NCBI RefSeq assembly: GCF_025821665.1 | Contig: NZ_JACKSJ010000254.1 | Location: 1-64,000, forward strand | Source: [Mycobacterium] manitobense | GTDB lineage: Bacteria > Actinomycetota > Actinomycetes > Mycobacteriales > Mycobacteriaceae | DNA: 64,000 nt | Direction of reading: 5' to 3' | Part shown: positions 36,204-45,490 of the stretch, piece after piece | Position numbering within the stretch: position 1 is the stretch's first letter | How the letters are laid out: each line of letters opens with the position of its first letter | Notes under the pieces: model-generated | Told to the model about the DNA's origin: nothing | Seen by the model: the letters and a program-made list of their open reading frames with translations, nothing else | Databases searched by the model: none | Position numbers and translations under genes: made by a program

Positions 36204-37205
36204 GTGAAGGTCACCGTACTGGTCGGCGGAGTCGGCGGCGCGCGCTTCCTGCTCGGTGTGCAGCACCTGCTCGGACTCGGGCAGTTCGCCACCGGCGAGA
36301 CGTCGTCCGGACATGAACTGACCGCCGTCGTCAACGTCGGCGACGACGCCTGGATGCACGGCGTGCGCATCTGCCCCGACCTCGACACCTGCATGTACAC
36401 CCTGGGCGGCGGCATCGACCCCGACCGCGGCTGGGGCCACCGCGACGAAACGTGGCATGCCAAGGAGGAACTGGCGGCCTACGGGGTGCAACCCGACTGG
36501 TTCGGACTCGGCGACCGGGACCTGGCCACCCACCTGGTGCGCAGCCAGATGCTGCGGGCCGGCTATCCGCTCTCCCAGGTCACCGAGGCGCTGTGCGCGC
36601 GCTGGGCGCCCGGCGCGCGGCTGCTGCCGGTGAGCGACGACCGCAGCGAGACCCACGTCGTGATCACCGACCCCGGCCCGGGCGAGACGGCCGGAGAGCG
36701 GCGCGCGATCCACTTCCAGGAATGGTGGGTGCGCTACCGGGCGAACGTGGAGACGCACAGCTTCGCCTTCGTCGGCGCCGATAAGGCCACCGCCGCCCCC
36801 GGCGTCACCGAGGCGATCGCCGACGCCGACGTGGTGCTGCTGGCGCCGTCGAACCCGGTGGTGAGCATCGGACCGATCCTCGCCGTGGGAGGCGTCCGCG
36901 CCGCCCTGCGCTCGACATCGGCCAAGGTGATCGGCTACTCCCCGATCGTCGCCGGAAAGCCGTTGCGCGGCATGGCGGACCGCTGCCTGTCGGTCATCGG
37001 CGTCGAATCCACCTCCGAAGCCGTCGGCAGACACTTCGGGGCGCGCTCCGGTGTCGGCCTGCTCGACGGCTGGCTGGTCCACACCGGTGACGACGCCGCG
37101 ATCGAGGGCGTCGACGTGCGGGCCGTTCCGCTGTTGATGACCGACCCGGGCGCCACCGCCGACATGGTGCGCGCCGCGCTCGACCTGGCCGGGCTGACGC
37201 TGTGA
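36204..37205 (+). CDS. fbiA: Phospholactate transferase FbiA (coenzyme F420 biosynthesis)
   Basis: Joins the phosphoenolpyruvate- or lactate-derived unit to FO to make (dehydro-)F420-0. The 333 residues start VKVTVLVGGVGGARFLLGVQ, the CofD/FbiA signature, with VVNVGDDAWMHGVRICPD binding FO and LLAPSNPVVSIGPILAV later. The GTG at 36204 was chosen for this conserved N-terminus. It overlaps fbiB by four bases (GTGA). Orthologue of M. tuberculosis Rv3261. Confidence 0.96.
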   Translation: MKVTVLVGGVGGARFLLGVQHLLGLGQFATGETSSGHELTAVVNVGDDAWMHGVRICPDLDTCMYTLGGGIDPDRGWGHRDETWHAKEELAAYGVQPDWFGLGDRDLATHLVRSQMLRAGYPLSQVTEALCARWAPGARLLPVSDDRSETHVVITDPGPGETAGERRAIHFQEWWVRYRANVETHSFAFVGADKATAAPGVTEAIADADVVLLAPSNPVVSIGPILAVGGVRAALRSTSAKVIGYSPIVAGKPLRGMADRCLSVIGVESTSEAVGRHFGARSGVGLLDGWLVHTGDDAAIEGVDVRAVPLLMTDPGATADMVRAALDLAGLTL

Positions 37206-38542
37206 CCGAGCACGGATCCGCCGCGGCGGTGGAACTGCTGCCGGTGCCCGGGCTGCCGGAGTTCCGCACCGGTGACGACCTCGCCGCCGCACTGGCCGCG
37301 GCCGCGCCGTGGCTGCGGGACGGCGACGTCGTGGTGGTCACCAGCAAGGTGGTGTCCAAGTGCGAAGGCCGCATCGTCGCCGCACCTGCCGACCCGGAGG
37401 AACGGGATGCGCTGCGGCGCAAACTGATCGACGACGAAGCCGTGCGGGTGCTGGCCCGCAAGGGCAAGACGCTGATCACCGAGAACGCCATCGGCCTGAT
37501 CCAGGCGGCGGCCGGGGTCGACGGCTCGAACGTGGGCTCGACCGAACTCGCACTGCTGCCCGTCGACCCGGACGGCAGCGCGGCGGCCCTGCGGTCCGGA
37601 CTCGCCGACCGGCTCGGCGTGCGCGTCGCCGTGGTGATCACCGACACCATGGGACGGGCCTGGCGCAACGGCCAGACCGACGCCGCGATCGGCGCTGCCG
37701 GGCTTTCCGTGCTGCACGGCTACGCCGGGGCCCGCGACGTGCACGGCAACGAACTGCTCGTCACCGAGGTGGCCGTCGCCGACGAGATCGCGGCGGCGGC
37801 GGATCTGGTGAAGGGCAAGTTGACAGGCATCCCGGTCGCGGTGGTGCGCGGGCTGTCGCTGCCCGACGACGGGTCGACCGCACGCGACCTGCTGCGGCCC
37901 GGCGAGGACGACCTGTTCTGGCTGGGCACCGAGGAGGCCCTGCACCTCGGCCGCACCCAGGCCCAGCTGCTGCGCCGCTCGGTCCGGCACTTCAGCGCCG
38001 ACGCCGTCGAGCCGGAGCTGATCGAGGCGTCGGTGGCCGAGGCGCTCACCGCCCCCGCACCGCACCACACCCGGCCGGTGCGCTTCCTGTGGCTGCAGGA
38101 CGCCGACACCCGCCGCCGCGTGCTGGACCGTATGCGCGACCGCTGGCGTGCCGACCTGACCGGCGACGGGATGCCGGCCGACGCCGTCGAACGACGCGTC
38201 GCTCGCGGCCAGATCCTCTACGAAGCACCCGAACTCGTGATCCCGTTCGTGGTGCCCGACGGCGCGCACGACTACCCGGACGCGCAGCGGACGGCCGCCG
38301 AACGGACCATGTTCACCGTCGCCGCAGGCGCCGCCGTCCAGGCGCTGCTGGTCGCCCTCGCGGTCCGCGGCGTGGGCAGCTGCTGGATCGGCTCCACCAT
38401 CTTCGCCGCCGAACTGGTGCGCCACGAGCTGGAGGTGCCCGACGACTGGGAGCCGTTGGGCGCGGTAGCCATCGGTTACGCCGCCGAACCCACCGGCCCG
38501 CGTGATCCCGCGTCCGTCGACGGGCTGCTGGTGCGCCGGTGA
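37202..38542 (+). CDS. fbiB: Bifunctional F420 ligase/dehydro-F420-0 reductase FbiB
   Basis: Adds the polyglutamate tail to F420 and reduces dehydro-F420. The 446 residues comprise an N-terminal CofE-like gamma-glutamyl ligase (DVVVVTSKVVSKCEGR, ITDTMGRAWRNGQTDAAIG) to about 245. A C-terminal FMN-binding nitroreductase domain follows from about 260 (SVRHFS ... VRGVGSCWIGSTIF). The start GTG at 37202 overlaps fbiA and its stop overlaps the NUDIX gene, so three genes are coupled. Orthologue of Rv3262. Confidence 0.96.
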   Translation: MTEHGSAAAVELLPVPGLPEFRTGDDLAAALAAAAPWLRDGDVVVVTSKVVSKCEGRIVAAPADPEERDALRRKLIDDEAVRVLARKGKTLITENAIGLIQAAAGVDGSNVGSTELALLPVDPDGSAAALRSGLADRLGVRVAVVITDTMGRAWRNGQTDAAIGAAGLSVLHGYAGARDVHGNELLVTEVAVADEIAAAADLVKGKLTGIPVAVVRGLSLPDDGSTARDLLRPGEDDLFWLGTEEALHLGRTQAQLLRRSVRHFSADAVEPELIEASVAEALTAPAPHHTRPVRFLWLQDADTRRRVLDRMRDRWRADLTGDGMPADAVERRVARGQILYEAPELVIPFVVPDGAHDYPDAQRTAAERTMFTVAAGAAVQALLVALAVRGVGSCWIGSTIFAAELVRHELEVPDDWEPLGAVAIGYAAEPTGPRDPASVDGLLVRR

Positions 38543-39090
38543 CACTGCACGCCTCGGCGGTCGAGGTGCTCACCGAGTGGGTGGCGCCCGACCCCGCCCA
38601 GGACAGCCTGCGGCACTCGGTGCTGGCGTTCCTGGCCGCCCGGCCCGACGCGTGTGAGCGGTCCTGCGCTGCAGGCCACATCACCGCCTCGGCACTCGTC
38701 GTCGACCACACCGGCACCCGGACGCTGCTCACCCTGCACCCGCGGGTGGGCCGGTGGCTGCAGCTCGGGGGGCACTGCGAGGAGGGCGACGCCAGCATCG
38801 TCGCCGCCGCACTGCGCGAGGCCGGTGAGGAATCCGGTGTCGCGGGCCTGACCATCGACCGGTCGATGGCCGCCCTGCACGTGCACCCGGTGACCTGCTC
38901 GCTGGGCGTGCCGACCCGCCACCTCGACATGCAGTTCGTGGTGCGCGCGCCGCGCGACGCCGAGATCGCGGTCAGCCGGGAGTCACTCGACCTGCGCTGG
39001 TGGCCACTCGACGCGCTGCCCGACGGCACCGACTTCGGCCTGGCGCAACTGGTGACCGCAGCGTTGCGCCGGAACGGCATTCCCGGCTAG
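38539..39090 (+). CDS. NUDIX hydrolase coupled to fbiAB
   Basis: A 183-residue NUDIX protein that should hydrolyse a nucleoside diphosphate linked to another group. The box reads GGHCEEGDASIVAAALREAG EESGV in two parts; the first box Glu is Asp, while the REUxEExGU core is intact. The GTG at 38539 overlaps the fbiB stop by four bases. In M. tuberculosis a DNA methylase (Rv3263) follows fbiB instead. Its substrate is unknown; removal of a by-product or damaged nucleotide in F420 synthesis is a guess from coupling. Confidence 0.85.
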   Translation: MTLHASAVEVLTEWVAPDPAQDSLRHSVLAFLAARPDACERSCAAGHITASALVVDHTGTRTLLTLHPRVGRWLQLGGHCEEGDASIVAAALREAGEESGVAGLTIDRSMAALHVHPVTCSLGVPTRHLDMQFVVRAPRDAEIAVSRESLDLRWWPLDALPDGTDFGLAQLVTAALRRNGIPG

Positions 39091-39143
39091 CAAGCGCGCG
39101 GCTCGATGACCGGGAATGCAGTTCCGTGGAAGAGGCGGAAGAG

Positions 39144-40235
39144 TCAGACGTCGGTGGAGTAGCGCAGGCCGCCGTCGGGGATGGCCACGCCCGGCCACAC
39201 CCGCGCGCCGCGCAGCAGCTCGCAGCGGGCGCCGATGTCGGCGCCGTCGCCGATCACCGCATCCCGGATCAGCGCGCGCGGCCCGATCCGGACGCCGAAG
39301 CCGAGGATCGACCGCTCGATCACCGAACCGGCCTCGACCCGCACCCCGTCGAAGATCACCGCGCCGTCCAACCGGGCGCCCGCCCCGATCTCGGCGCCGC
39401 GGCCGACCACCGTGCCACCGATCAGCAGTGCGCCGGGCGCCACCGCGGCGCCGTCGTGCACCAGCGATTCGCCGCGGTGACCGCCCAGCGCCGGCGACGG
39501 CGCGATACCACGCACCAGGTCGGCCGAACCACGCACGAAGTCCTCGGGCGTGCCCATGTCACGCCAGTAGGTCGCGTCGACGTAGCCGCACACCCTGAGT
39601 CCGTCGGACAGCAGCGCGGGGAACACCTCGCGCTCCACCGACAGCGCACGCCCGGCCGGGATCCGCTGCTCGATCACCTCGCGCCGGAACACGTAGCAGC
39701 CGGCGTTGATCTGGTCGGTGGGCGGATCCTGCGTCTTCTCCAGGAACGCCGTCACGACGCCCTCGGTGTCGGTGGGCACGCAGCCGAAGGCGCGCGGGTC
39801 GCCGACACGCACCAGGTGCAGCGTGACGTCGGCCTCCCGCTCGGCGTGGGAGTTCAGCAGCGCACCCAGGTCCGCGCCGGACAGCACGTCGCCGTTGAAG
39901 ACCATCGCGGTGTCGTGGCGCAGCTTGTCGGCCACGTTGGCGATGGCGCCGCCGGTGCCCAGCGGTTCGGTCTCGGTGACGTAGTCGATCTGCAGGCCGA
40001 GCTTGGAGCCGTCGCCGAACTCGGCCTCGAACACCTTCGCCTTGTACGAGGTGCCCAGCACGACGTGCTCGATGCCTGCCTTGGCGATCCGGGACAGCAG
40101 GTGGGTCAGGAACGGCAGCCCGGCCGTCGGCAGCATCGGCTTGGGCGCCGACAGCGTCAACGGTCGCAGCCGGGTGCCCTGGCCGCCCACCAGGACGACG
40201 GCGTCCACCTCGGCCGGGTTCAGCGGATTCGCCAC
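39144..40235 (-). CDS. manB: Mannose-1-phosphate guanylyltransferase
   Basis: Makes GDP-mannose from mannose-1-phosphate and GTP. The 363-residue product has an N-terminal nucleotidyltransferase domain with VLVGGQGTRLRPLT and KPMLP, then YVTETEPLGTGGAI and FNGDVLSG. A C-terminal left-handed beta helix of hexapeptide repeats follows (GAAVAPGALLIGGTVVGRG ...). The GTG at 40235 is one base past the wbbL stop. Orthologue of Rv3264c. With manA and pmmA in this window it completes the GDP-mannose pathway. Confidence 0.93.
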   Translation of the reverse strand: MANPLNPAEVDAVVLVGGQGTRLRPLTLSAPKPMLPTAGLPFLTHLLSRIAKAGIEHVVLGTSYKAKVFEAEFGDGSKLGLQIDYVTETEPLGTGGAIANVADKLRHDTAMVFNGDVLSGADLGALLNSHAEREADVTLHLVRVGDPRAFGCVPTDTEGVVTAFLEKTQDPPTDQINAGCYVFRREVIEQRIPAGRALSVEREVFPALLSDGLRVCGYVDATYWRDMGTPEDFVRGSADLVRGIAPSPALGGHRGESLVHDGAAVAPGALLIGGTVVGRGAEIGAGARLDGAVIFDGVRVEAGSVIERSILGFGVRIGPRALIRDAVIGDGADIGARCELLRGARVWPGVAIPDGGLRYSTDV

Positions 40236-40236
40236 G

Positions 40237-41121
40237 CTAGTGCCCTTTCCTTCGCCGCGACTTCCTGACCACCAAACCTGCGCGCACGGCGAGGGCTCCC
40301 CGGAACGCCCCGCGCAGCGGGGCCTGCCACCACCTCGGGTAACGGTCAGCCAGGAAAGTGTAGGTGCTGCGATGATGCGCGGCCAAGTTGCGGGCCGGGT
40401 CGCGGCCGGTGGAGTGGCCCTTGTGGTGCAACACCTCCGCCGACGGCACGTACACGTTCTGCCAGCCCGCCTTGGCGAGCCGATCACCCAGGTCGACGTC
40501 CTCCATGTACATGAAGTAGCGCTCGTCGAAGCCCGATACGTCGTCGAAGGCGGACCTCCGCAGCAACAGGCACGCCCCGGACAGCCAGCCGACGACGCGT
40601 TCGCTGGGCTCCTCACGGTCCTGCCGGTAGGCCGCCGTCCACGGGTTGGACTTCCAGAACGGGCCGACCACCGCGTGCATGCCGCCGCGGACGATGCTCG
40701 GCTGGTGGCGCGCCGACGGGTAGACGGTGCCGTCCGGATCGTTGATCAGCGGCCCCAGCGCGCCCGCTCGCGGCCACCGGGCAGCCGCCTCGAGCAGGGT
40801 GTCGATCGAGTGCGGTCCCCACTGCACGTCGGGGTTGGCGACGACGAAGAACTCGGGGTCGCGCGACGGGTCGGCGTCGCGCAGGTATTCGGAGACGGCG
40901 CGGTTCACCGCGGTGCCGTAGCCGAGATTGCCGCCGGTCCGCAGCAGCCGGGTGTTCGGATACCGCTGCAGCGCCTCCTCGGGCGAGCCGTCGGTCGACC
41001 CGTTGTCCGCCATCACCACCGTGACCGGGCGTTCGGTCGCGTGTGGCAGGGACGCCAGGAAGCGGTCGAGGTGCGGGCCCGGCGAATACGTCACCGTCAC
41101 CACCACCAGCTCGTCACCCAC
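40237..41121 (-). CDS. wbbL: Rhamnosyltransferase WbbL (linker unit of arabinogalactan)
   Basis: Transfers rhamnose from dTDP-rhamnose to decaprenyl-PP-GlcNAc, forming the linker that joins arabinogalactan to peptidoglycan. The 294-residue GT2 enzyme has VTVTYSPGPHLDRFLASL, MADNGSTDGSPEEAL, ANPDVQWGP as the DxD-like site and GFDERYFMYMEDVDLGDRL as the acceptor region. The start GTG at 41121 gives the conserved N-terminus. It is 38 bases downstream of rmlD and nearly abuts manB. Orthologue of Rv3265c (wbbL1). Confidence 0.95.
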   Translation of the reverse strand: MGDELVVVTVTYSPGPHLDRFLASLPHATERPVTVVMADNGSTDGSPEEALQRYPNTRLLRTGGNLGYGTAVNRAVSEYLRDADPSRDPEFFVVANPDVQWGPHSIDTLLEAAARWPRAGALGPLINDPDGTVYPSARHQPSIVRGGMHAVVGPFWKSNPWTAAYRQDREEPSERVVGWLSGACLLLRRSAFDDVSGFDERYFMYMEDVDLGDRLAKAGWQNVYVPSAEVLHHKGHSTGRDPARNLAAHHRSTYTFLADRYPRWWQAPLRGAFRGALAVRAGLVVRKSRRRKGH

Positions 41122-41159
41122 GTGACATCACCATCACGGCGTAGAGGGTAACCGGGCCG

Positions 41160-42014
41160 TCACGGCGCCTCGTCCAGCGCGCTGGTCAGCGCCTCCCGCC
41201 ACGGCCGCAGCGGAGTGAGTCCGGCCGCGGCGGACCGCCTGCCGGACAGCACGGAGTACGCCGGCCGGGGCGCGGGCCGCGGGTGCCGGTCGGTGCCGAC
41301 GGGACGGACCCGCTGCGGGTCGGCGCCGAGGAGCTCGAACACCGCCTTGGCCTGTTCGAACCGGCTGGCCTGGCCGTCGTTCGCCGCGTGCAGCACCGGT
41401 GCGTCGACAGTGCCGTCGGCCACCTGGAGCAGGGCGGTCACCAGGTCACCGACGTAGGTGGGGGCGCCGACCTGGTCGGCCACCACGTCGACGGTGGCGT
41501 CGCCGGCCGCCATGCGCCGCATGACCGCCACGAAGTCCGTTCCGCCCGCGGCGCCGCGGTAGATCCACGCGGTGCGGACCACGTGCGCGGTCGGCAGCGC
41601 GTCGAGCACGGCGCGCTCCCCCGCCAGCTTCGTCCGGCCGTAGACGCCGAGCGGTCCGGTCTCGTCGTCGACCTCGTAGGGCTCGCGGCGGTCGCCGCTG
41701 AAAACATAGTCGGTGGAGATGTGCACCAGGCCGGCGCCGACGGCCGCGCAGGCGCGCGCGATGTGGCCGGGGCCGACTGCGTTGACCTCGTGGGCGCGCT
41801 CGGGCTCCGATTCGGCGGCGTCGACCTTCGTGTAGGCCGCGCAGTTGATCACCACATCGCCGGCGCGCACGACGCGCTGGGCGGCGGCGGGATCGGTGAT
41901 GTCCCACTCGGCGGAGGTCAGCGCCGCGACAGTGCGCCCCTCGCGGCGGGCCTGAGCTGCGAGAACGGTGCCCACGAGGCCGCCTGCCCCGGTGATCACG
42001 ATGCGCTGCGCCAT
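41160..42014 (-). CDS. rmlD: dTDP-4-dehydrorhamnose reductase RmlD
   Basis: Last step of dTDP-rhamnose synthesis, supplying WbbL. The 284-residue short-chain dehydrogenase has ITGAGGLVGTVLA for NADPH, INCAAYTKVDAAE, HISTDYVFSGD and the catalytic YGRTKLAGE. The ATG at 42014 begins MAQRIVITGAGG; further upstream frame is antisense to the LCP gene. It is first of a rmlD-wbbL-manB string and divergent from lcp1 with 79 bases between. Orthologue of Rv3266c. Confidence 0.95.
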   Translation of the reverse strand: MAQRIVITGAGGLVGTVLAAQARREGRTVAALTSAEWDITDPAAAQRVVRAGDVVINCAAYTKVDAAESEPERAHEVNAVGPGHIARACAAVGAGLVHISTDYVFSGDRREPYEVDDETGPLGVYGRTKLAGERAVLDALPTAHVVRTAWIYRGAAGGTDFVAVMRRMAAGDATVDVVADQVGAPTYVGDLVTALLQVADGTVDAPVLHAANDGQASRFEQAKAVFELLGADPQRVRPVGTDRHPRPAPRPAYSVLSGRRSAAAGLTPLRPWREALTSALDEAP

Positions 42015-42081
42015 GGCCGCGAGTCTGACATGGCGGCTGGCACGCCGACGAGCGCTACCTCGATGCGGCGCCACTCGCAAG

Positions 42082-42087
42082 TAACCT
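42082..42087 (+). promoter_or_regulatory. Candidate -10 (TAACCT) for leaderless lcp1
   Basis: TAACCT fits TANNNT and ends seven bases before the ATG at 42094; no Shine-Dalgarno sequence is present. A leaderless transcript is predicted. Confidence 0.45.
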
Positions 42088-42093
42088 GGGCTG

Positions 42094-43575
42094 ATGCCCG
42101 CCCGTGTACTTCGTGCTGTCGCCGTGACCACCGCGCTGGCGGTGGTGCTGGGGACGGGTGTGGCGTGGAGCCGGATCCGCTCGTTCGAGTCCGGCATCAA
42201 CCACATCAGCTCGGCCACACTGGGCGGCGGCGGCGAGGACGGCGCGATCGACGTGTTGCTGGTCGGGTCGGACAGCCGCACCGACGCCCACGGCAACCCG
42301 CTGTCGGCCGACGAGCTCGCAACGCTGCGCGCCGGTGACGACGTCGCGACCAACACCGACACCATCATCTTGATCCGCATCCCGAACAGCGGCGAGTCGG
42401 CCACCGCGATCTCCATTCCCCGCGACTCCTACGTCGAGACGCCGGGCATGTACAAGACGAAGATCAACGGCGTCTACGGCGAGGCCAGGTTCGAGACGCT
42501 GAAGCAGCTCGTCGAGGTCGAGGGCATGGATCCGGCGCAGGCTGAGAAGCAGGCCGTCGAAGACGGTCGCGAGGCGCTGATCAAGACCGTCGCCAATCTC
42601 ACCGGTGTCACCGTCGACCACTACGCCGAGATCGGCCTGCTCGGCTTCTCGTTGATCACCGACGCCCTGGGCGGTGTCGACGTCTGCCTCAAAGATGCGG
42701 TCTACGAACCCCTTTCGGGTGCCGACTTCCCGGCCGGCTGGCAGAAGCTCAACGGCCCCCAGGCGCTGAGCTTCGTGCGGCAGCGCCACGACCTGCCGCG
42801 TGGCGACCTCGACCGGGTGACCCGCCAGCAGGCGGTGATGGCGTCACTCGCCCACGAGGTGATCTCCAGCAAGACGCTGTCGAGCCCCGCCACGCTGAGC
42901 CGGCTGGAAGCCGCGGTGCAGCGCTCGGTGGTGCTCTCCGACGGCTGGGACATCATGGATTTCGTCGACCAGCTGCAGAAGCTGGCGGCGGGCAACGTCG
43001 CGTTCGCCACCATTCCCGTTCTGCGGGAGGACGGTTGGAGCGACGACGGTATGCAGAGCGTGGTGCGGGTGGACCCGGTCCAGGTGCAGGAGTGGGTGTC
43101 GAGCCTGTTGCACGACCAGGACGAGGGCAAGACCGAGGAACTCGCCTACACGCCGAGCAAGACCACCGCGGAGGTGGTCAACGCGACCGACATCAACGGG
43201 CTGGCCGCCGCGGTGTCGGGAGTGCTGGCGGAGAAGGGATTCACGCCCGGCCCGACCGGCAACCACGAACAGGGCGTCCAGGTGAGCGGCAGCCAGGTTC
43301 AGGCCGCCACGGCCGACGACCTCGGCGCGCAGGCGGTCGCCAAGGATCTCGGTGGGCTTCCGGTCGTCGAGGACGCCTCGGTGCCGTCCGGCGCGGTGCG
43401 GGTGGTGCTGGCCGGCGACTACACCGGCCCGGGCTCGGGTCTCGACGGCGCCGACCCCGCCCTGCTGGCCGCAGACCCGGCGGCCGGCGGGTCGACCGAG
43501 GAGTCGACCGGGGTGCCCCCGACGCCTGCGCCGGTGATCACCGCGGGCTCCGACGACCCGGAGTGCGTCAACTGA
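42094..43575 (+). CDS. lcp1: LytR-CpsA-Psr family ligase Lcp1
   Basis: Attaches arabinogalactan to peptidoglycan in mycobacteria. The 493-residue protein has an N-terminal membrane helix (about 7-25). The LCP catalytic domain includes LLVGSDSRTDAHG, NTDTIILIRIP, ISIPRDSYVE and FVRQRHDLPRGDLDR; the Asp and Arg residues bind polyprenyl pyrophosphate. A C-terminal LytR_C domain (about 360-440, AEVVNATDINGLAAAVSGVL) and a Pro/Thr-rich tail follow. Start ATG 42094. Orthologue of Rv3267, beside the linker genes wbbL and rmlD. Confidence 0.93.
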   Translation: MPARVLRAVAVTTALAVVLGTGVAWSRIRSFESGINHISSATLGGGGEDGAIDVLLVGSDSRTDAHGNPLSADELATLRAGDDVATNTDTIILIRIPNSGESATAISIPRDSYVETPGMYKTKINGVYGEARFETLKQLVEVEGMDPAQAEKQAVEDGREALIKTVANLTGVTVDHYAEIGLLGFSLITDALGGVDVCLKDAVYEPLSGADFPAGWQKLNGPQALSFVRQRHDLPRGDLDRVTRQQAVMASLAHEVISSKTLSSPATLSRLEAAVQRSVVLSDGWDIMDFVDQLQKLAAGNVAFATIPVLREDGWSDDGMQSVVRVDPVQVQEWVSSLLHDQDEGKTEELAYTPSKTTAEVVNATDINGLAAAVSGVLAEKGFTPGPTGNHEQGVQVSGSQVQAATADDLGAQAVAKDLGGLPVVEDASVPSGAVRVVLAGDYTGPGSGLDGADPALLAADPAAGGSTEESTGVPPTPAPVITAGSDDPECVN

Positions 43576-43576
43576 C

Positions 43577-44281
43577 ATGACCACCGTCTCCGGTGCGGTG
43601 CTCGACCCGCTGCTGGCGGCCGACCCCGTCGGGCCGCGCATCACCTACTACGACGACGCCACCGGCGAGCGCATCGAGCTGTCCGCGGTGACCCTGGCCA
43701 ACTGGGCGGCCAAGACGGCCAATCTGCTGCGCGACGAACTGGGCGCCGGACCGGGCAGCCGGGTGGCGGTGCTGCTGCCCGCCCACTGGCAGACCGCGGC
43801 GGTGCTGTTCGGTGTCTGGTGGATCGGCGCCGAGGTGGTGCTCGACGGCGAGGCCGACGTCGCGCTGTGCACGCTCGACCGGCTGCCCGAGGCGGACGCC
43901 GCGGTCGGCGTCGGCGAGATCGCCGTGCTGTCACTGGATCCGTTCGGCAAGCCGGTGCCCGATCTGCCCGTCGGGATCACCGACTACGCCACCGCGGTGC
44001 GCGTGCACGGCGACCAGATCGTTCCCGAACGCAGCCCCGGGCCCGCCCTGGCCGGGCGGTCAGCCGACGAGGTGATCACCGCGGCGCGGGAATCCGCTAC
44101 GGCGCAAGGAATCACGGCCACCGACCGGGTACTGTCCACCCACGCGTGGGCCACCGCCGACGACCTCGTCGACCATCTGCTCGCGGTGTTCGCCGCCGGC
44201 GGATCGCTGGTTCAGGTGACGAACCCTGACACCGCGGGGCTGCCACGCCGCCGCGAGATGGAGAAGGTCACCCGCGGCTGA
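43577..44281 (+). CDS. TIGR03089 family protein (truncated AMP-ligase-like)
   Basis: A 234-residue protein conserved in actinobacteria (Rv3268). It resembles only the N-terminal part of acyl-CoA synthetases (VTLANWAAKTANLLRDELG, SRVAVLLPAHWQTAAVLFGVWW), but lacks the AMP-binding P-loop and C-terminal lid, so it is unlikely to be an active ligase. It begins one base after the lcp1 stop, so is probably co-expressed with it. It ends three bases before the convergent fadE25 stop. Function unknown. Confidence 0.83.
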   Translation: MTTVSGAVLDPLLAADPVGPRITYYDDATGERIELSAVTLANWAAKTANLLRDELGAGPGSRVAVLLPAHWQTAAVLFGVWWIGAEVVLDGEADVALCTLDRLPEADAAVGVGEIAVLSLDPFGKPVPDLPVGITDYATAVRVHGDQIVPERSPGPALAGRSADEVITAARESATAQGITATDRVLSTHAWATADDLVDHLLAVFAAGGSLVQVTNPDTAGLPRRREMEKVTRG

Positions 44282-44284
44282 CGG

Positions 44285-45451
44285 TCACTTCAGCAGTGCG
44301 CGCGACATCACGACGCGCTGGATCTGGTTGGTGCCCTCGTAGATCTGGGTGATCTTGGCGTCGCGCATCATCCGCTCCACCGGGAAGTCGATGGTGTAGC
44401 CGGCGCCGCCGAACAACTGGACGGCGTCGGTGGTCACCTCCATCGCGACATCGGAGGCGAAGCACTTCGACGCCGCGGAGATGAAGCCGAGCGCCGGTTC
44501 GCCGCGCTCGGCACGGGCGGCGGCGCTGTAGACCATCAACCGGGCCGCCTCCACCTTCATCGCCATGTCGGCGAGCATGAACTGCACACCCTGGTTGTCG
44601 CTGACCGGGCGGCCGAACTGCTTGCGGTCCTTGGTGTAGGCGATCGCCGCGTCCAGTGCACCCTGCGCGATGCCCACCGCCTGCGCACCGATCGTCGGGC
44701 GGGTGTGGTCGAGGGTGGCCAGCGCAGTCTTGAAGCCGGTGCCCGGCTCGCCGATGATCCGGTCACCGGGAATGCGGCAGTTCTCGAAGTACAGCTCGGT
44801 GGTCGGCGAGCCCTTGATGCCTAGCTTCTTCTCCTTGGGCCCGATGCTGAAGCCTTCGTCGTCGAGGTGCACCACGAACGCCGAGATACCGTTGGCGCCC
44901 TTGTCCGGATCGGTCACCGCCATCACGGTGTACCAGTCCGACTTGCCGCCATTGGTGATCCACGCCTTGGTGCCGTTGAGGATCCAGTCCTCGCCGTCGG
45001 CCTTGGCGCGGGTCCGCATGGCGGCCGCATCGCTGCCCGCTTCGCGCTCCGAGAGCGCATAGGACGCCATCGCCCCGTCGACGAGGTCGGAGAGCACCTT
45101 CTTCTTGAGGTCCTCCGAACCCCGCAGAATCAGACCCATCGTGCCCAGCTTGTTCACCGCCGGGATCAGCGACGCCGACGCATCGACGCGCGCGACCTCC
45201 TCGATCACGATGCAGGCCGCGACCGAGTCCGCACCCTGGCCGCCGTACTCCTCGGGCACGTGCACGGCGTTGAAACCCGAGGCGTTCAACGCCTGCAGGG
45301 CCTCCTCCGGGAAGCGCGACTGCTCGTCCACCTCCGCGGCGTGCGGTGCGATCTCCTTCTCCGCGAGTGCGCGGATCGCGCTGCGCAACTCCTGATGTTC
45401 CTCAGGCAACTGGAACACGTCGAACGACTGATTACCGGCCCAATGAGCCAT
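44285..45451 (-). CDS. fadE25: Acyl-CoA dehydrogenase FadE25
   Basis: A 388-residue flavoprotein that introduces the alpha-beta double bond in acyl-CoAs. It shows the acyl-CoA dehydrogenase signatures ALSEREAGSDAAAMRTRA and QLFGGAGYTIDFPVERMMRD, with catalytic Glu expected in IYEGTNQIQR. The ATG at 45451 is clear. Orthologue of Rv3274c. The M. tuberculosis genes Rv3269-Rv3273 that separate it from Rv3268 are missing here. Confidence 0.94.
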   Translation of the reverse strand: MAHWAGNQSFDVFQLPEEHQELRSAIRALAEKEIAPHAAEVDEQSRFPEEALQALNASGFNAVHVPEEYGGQGADSVAACIVIEEVARVDASASLIPAVNKLGTMGLILRGSEDLKKKVLSDLVDGAMASYALSEREAGSDAAAMRTRAKADGEDWILNGTKAWITNGGKSDWYTVMAVTDPDKGANGISAFVVHLDDEGFSIGPKEKKLGIKGSPTTELYFENCRIPGDRIIGEPGTGFKTALATLDHTRPTIGAQAVGIAQGALDAAIAYTKDRKQFGRPVSDNQGVQFMLADMAMKVEAARLMVYSAAARAERGEPALGFISAASKCFASDVAMEVTTDAVQLFGGAGYTIDFPVERMMRDAKITQIYEGTNQIQRVVMSRALLK

Positions 45452-45490
45452 CGCGGCCTCCTAGCTACTCACCGGTAACTTTACCCGCTG

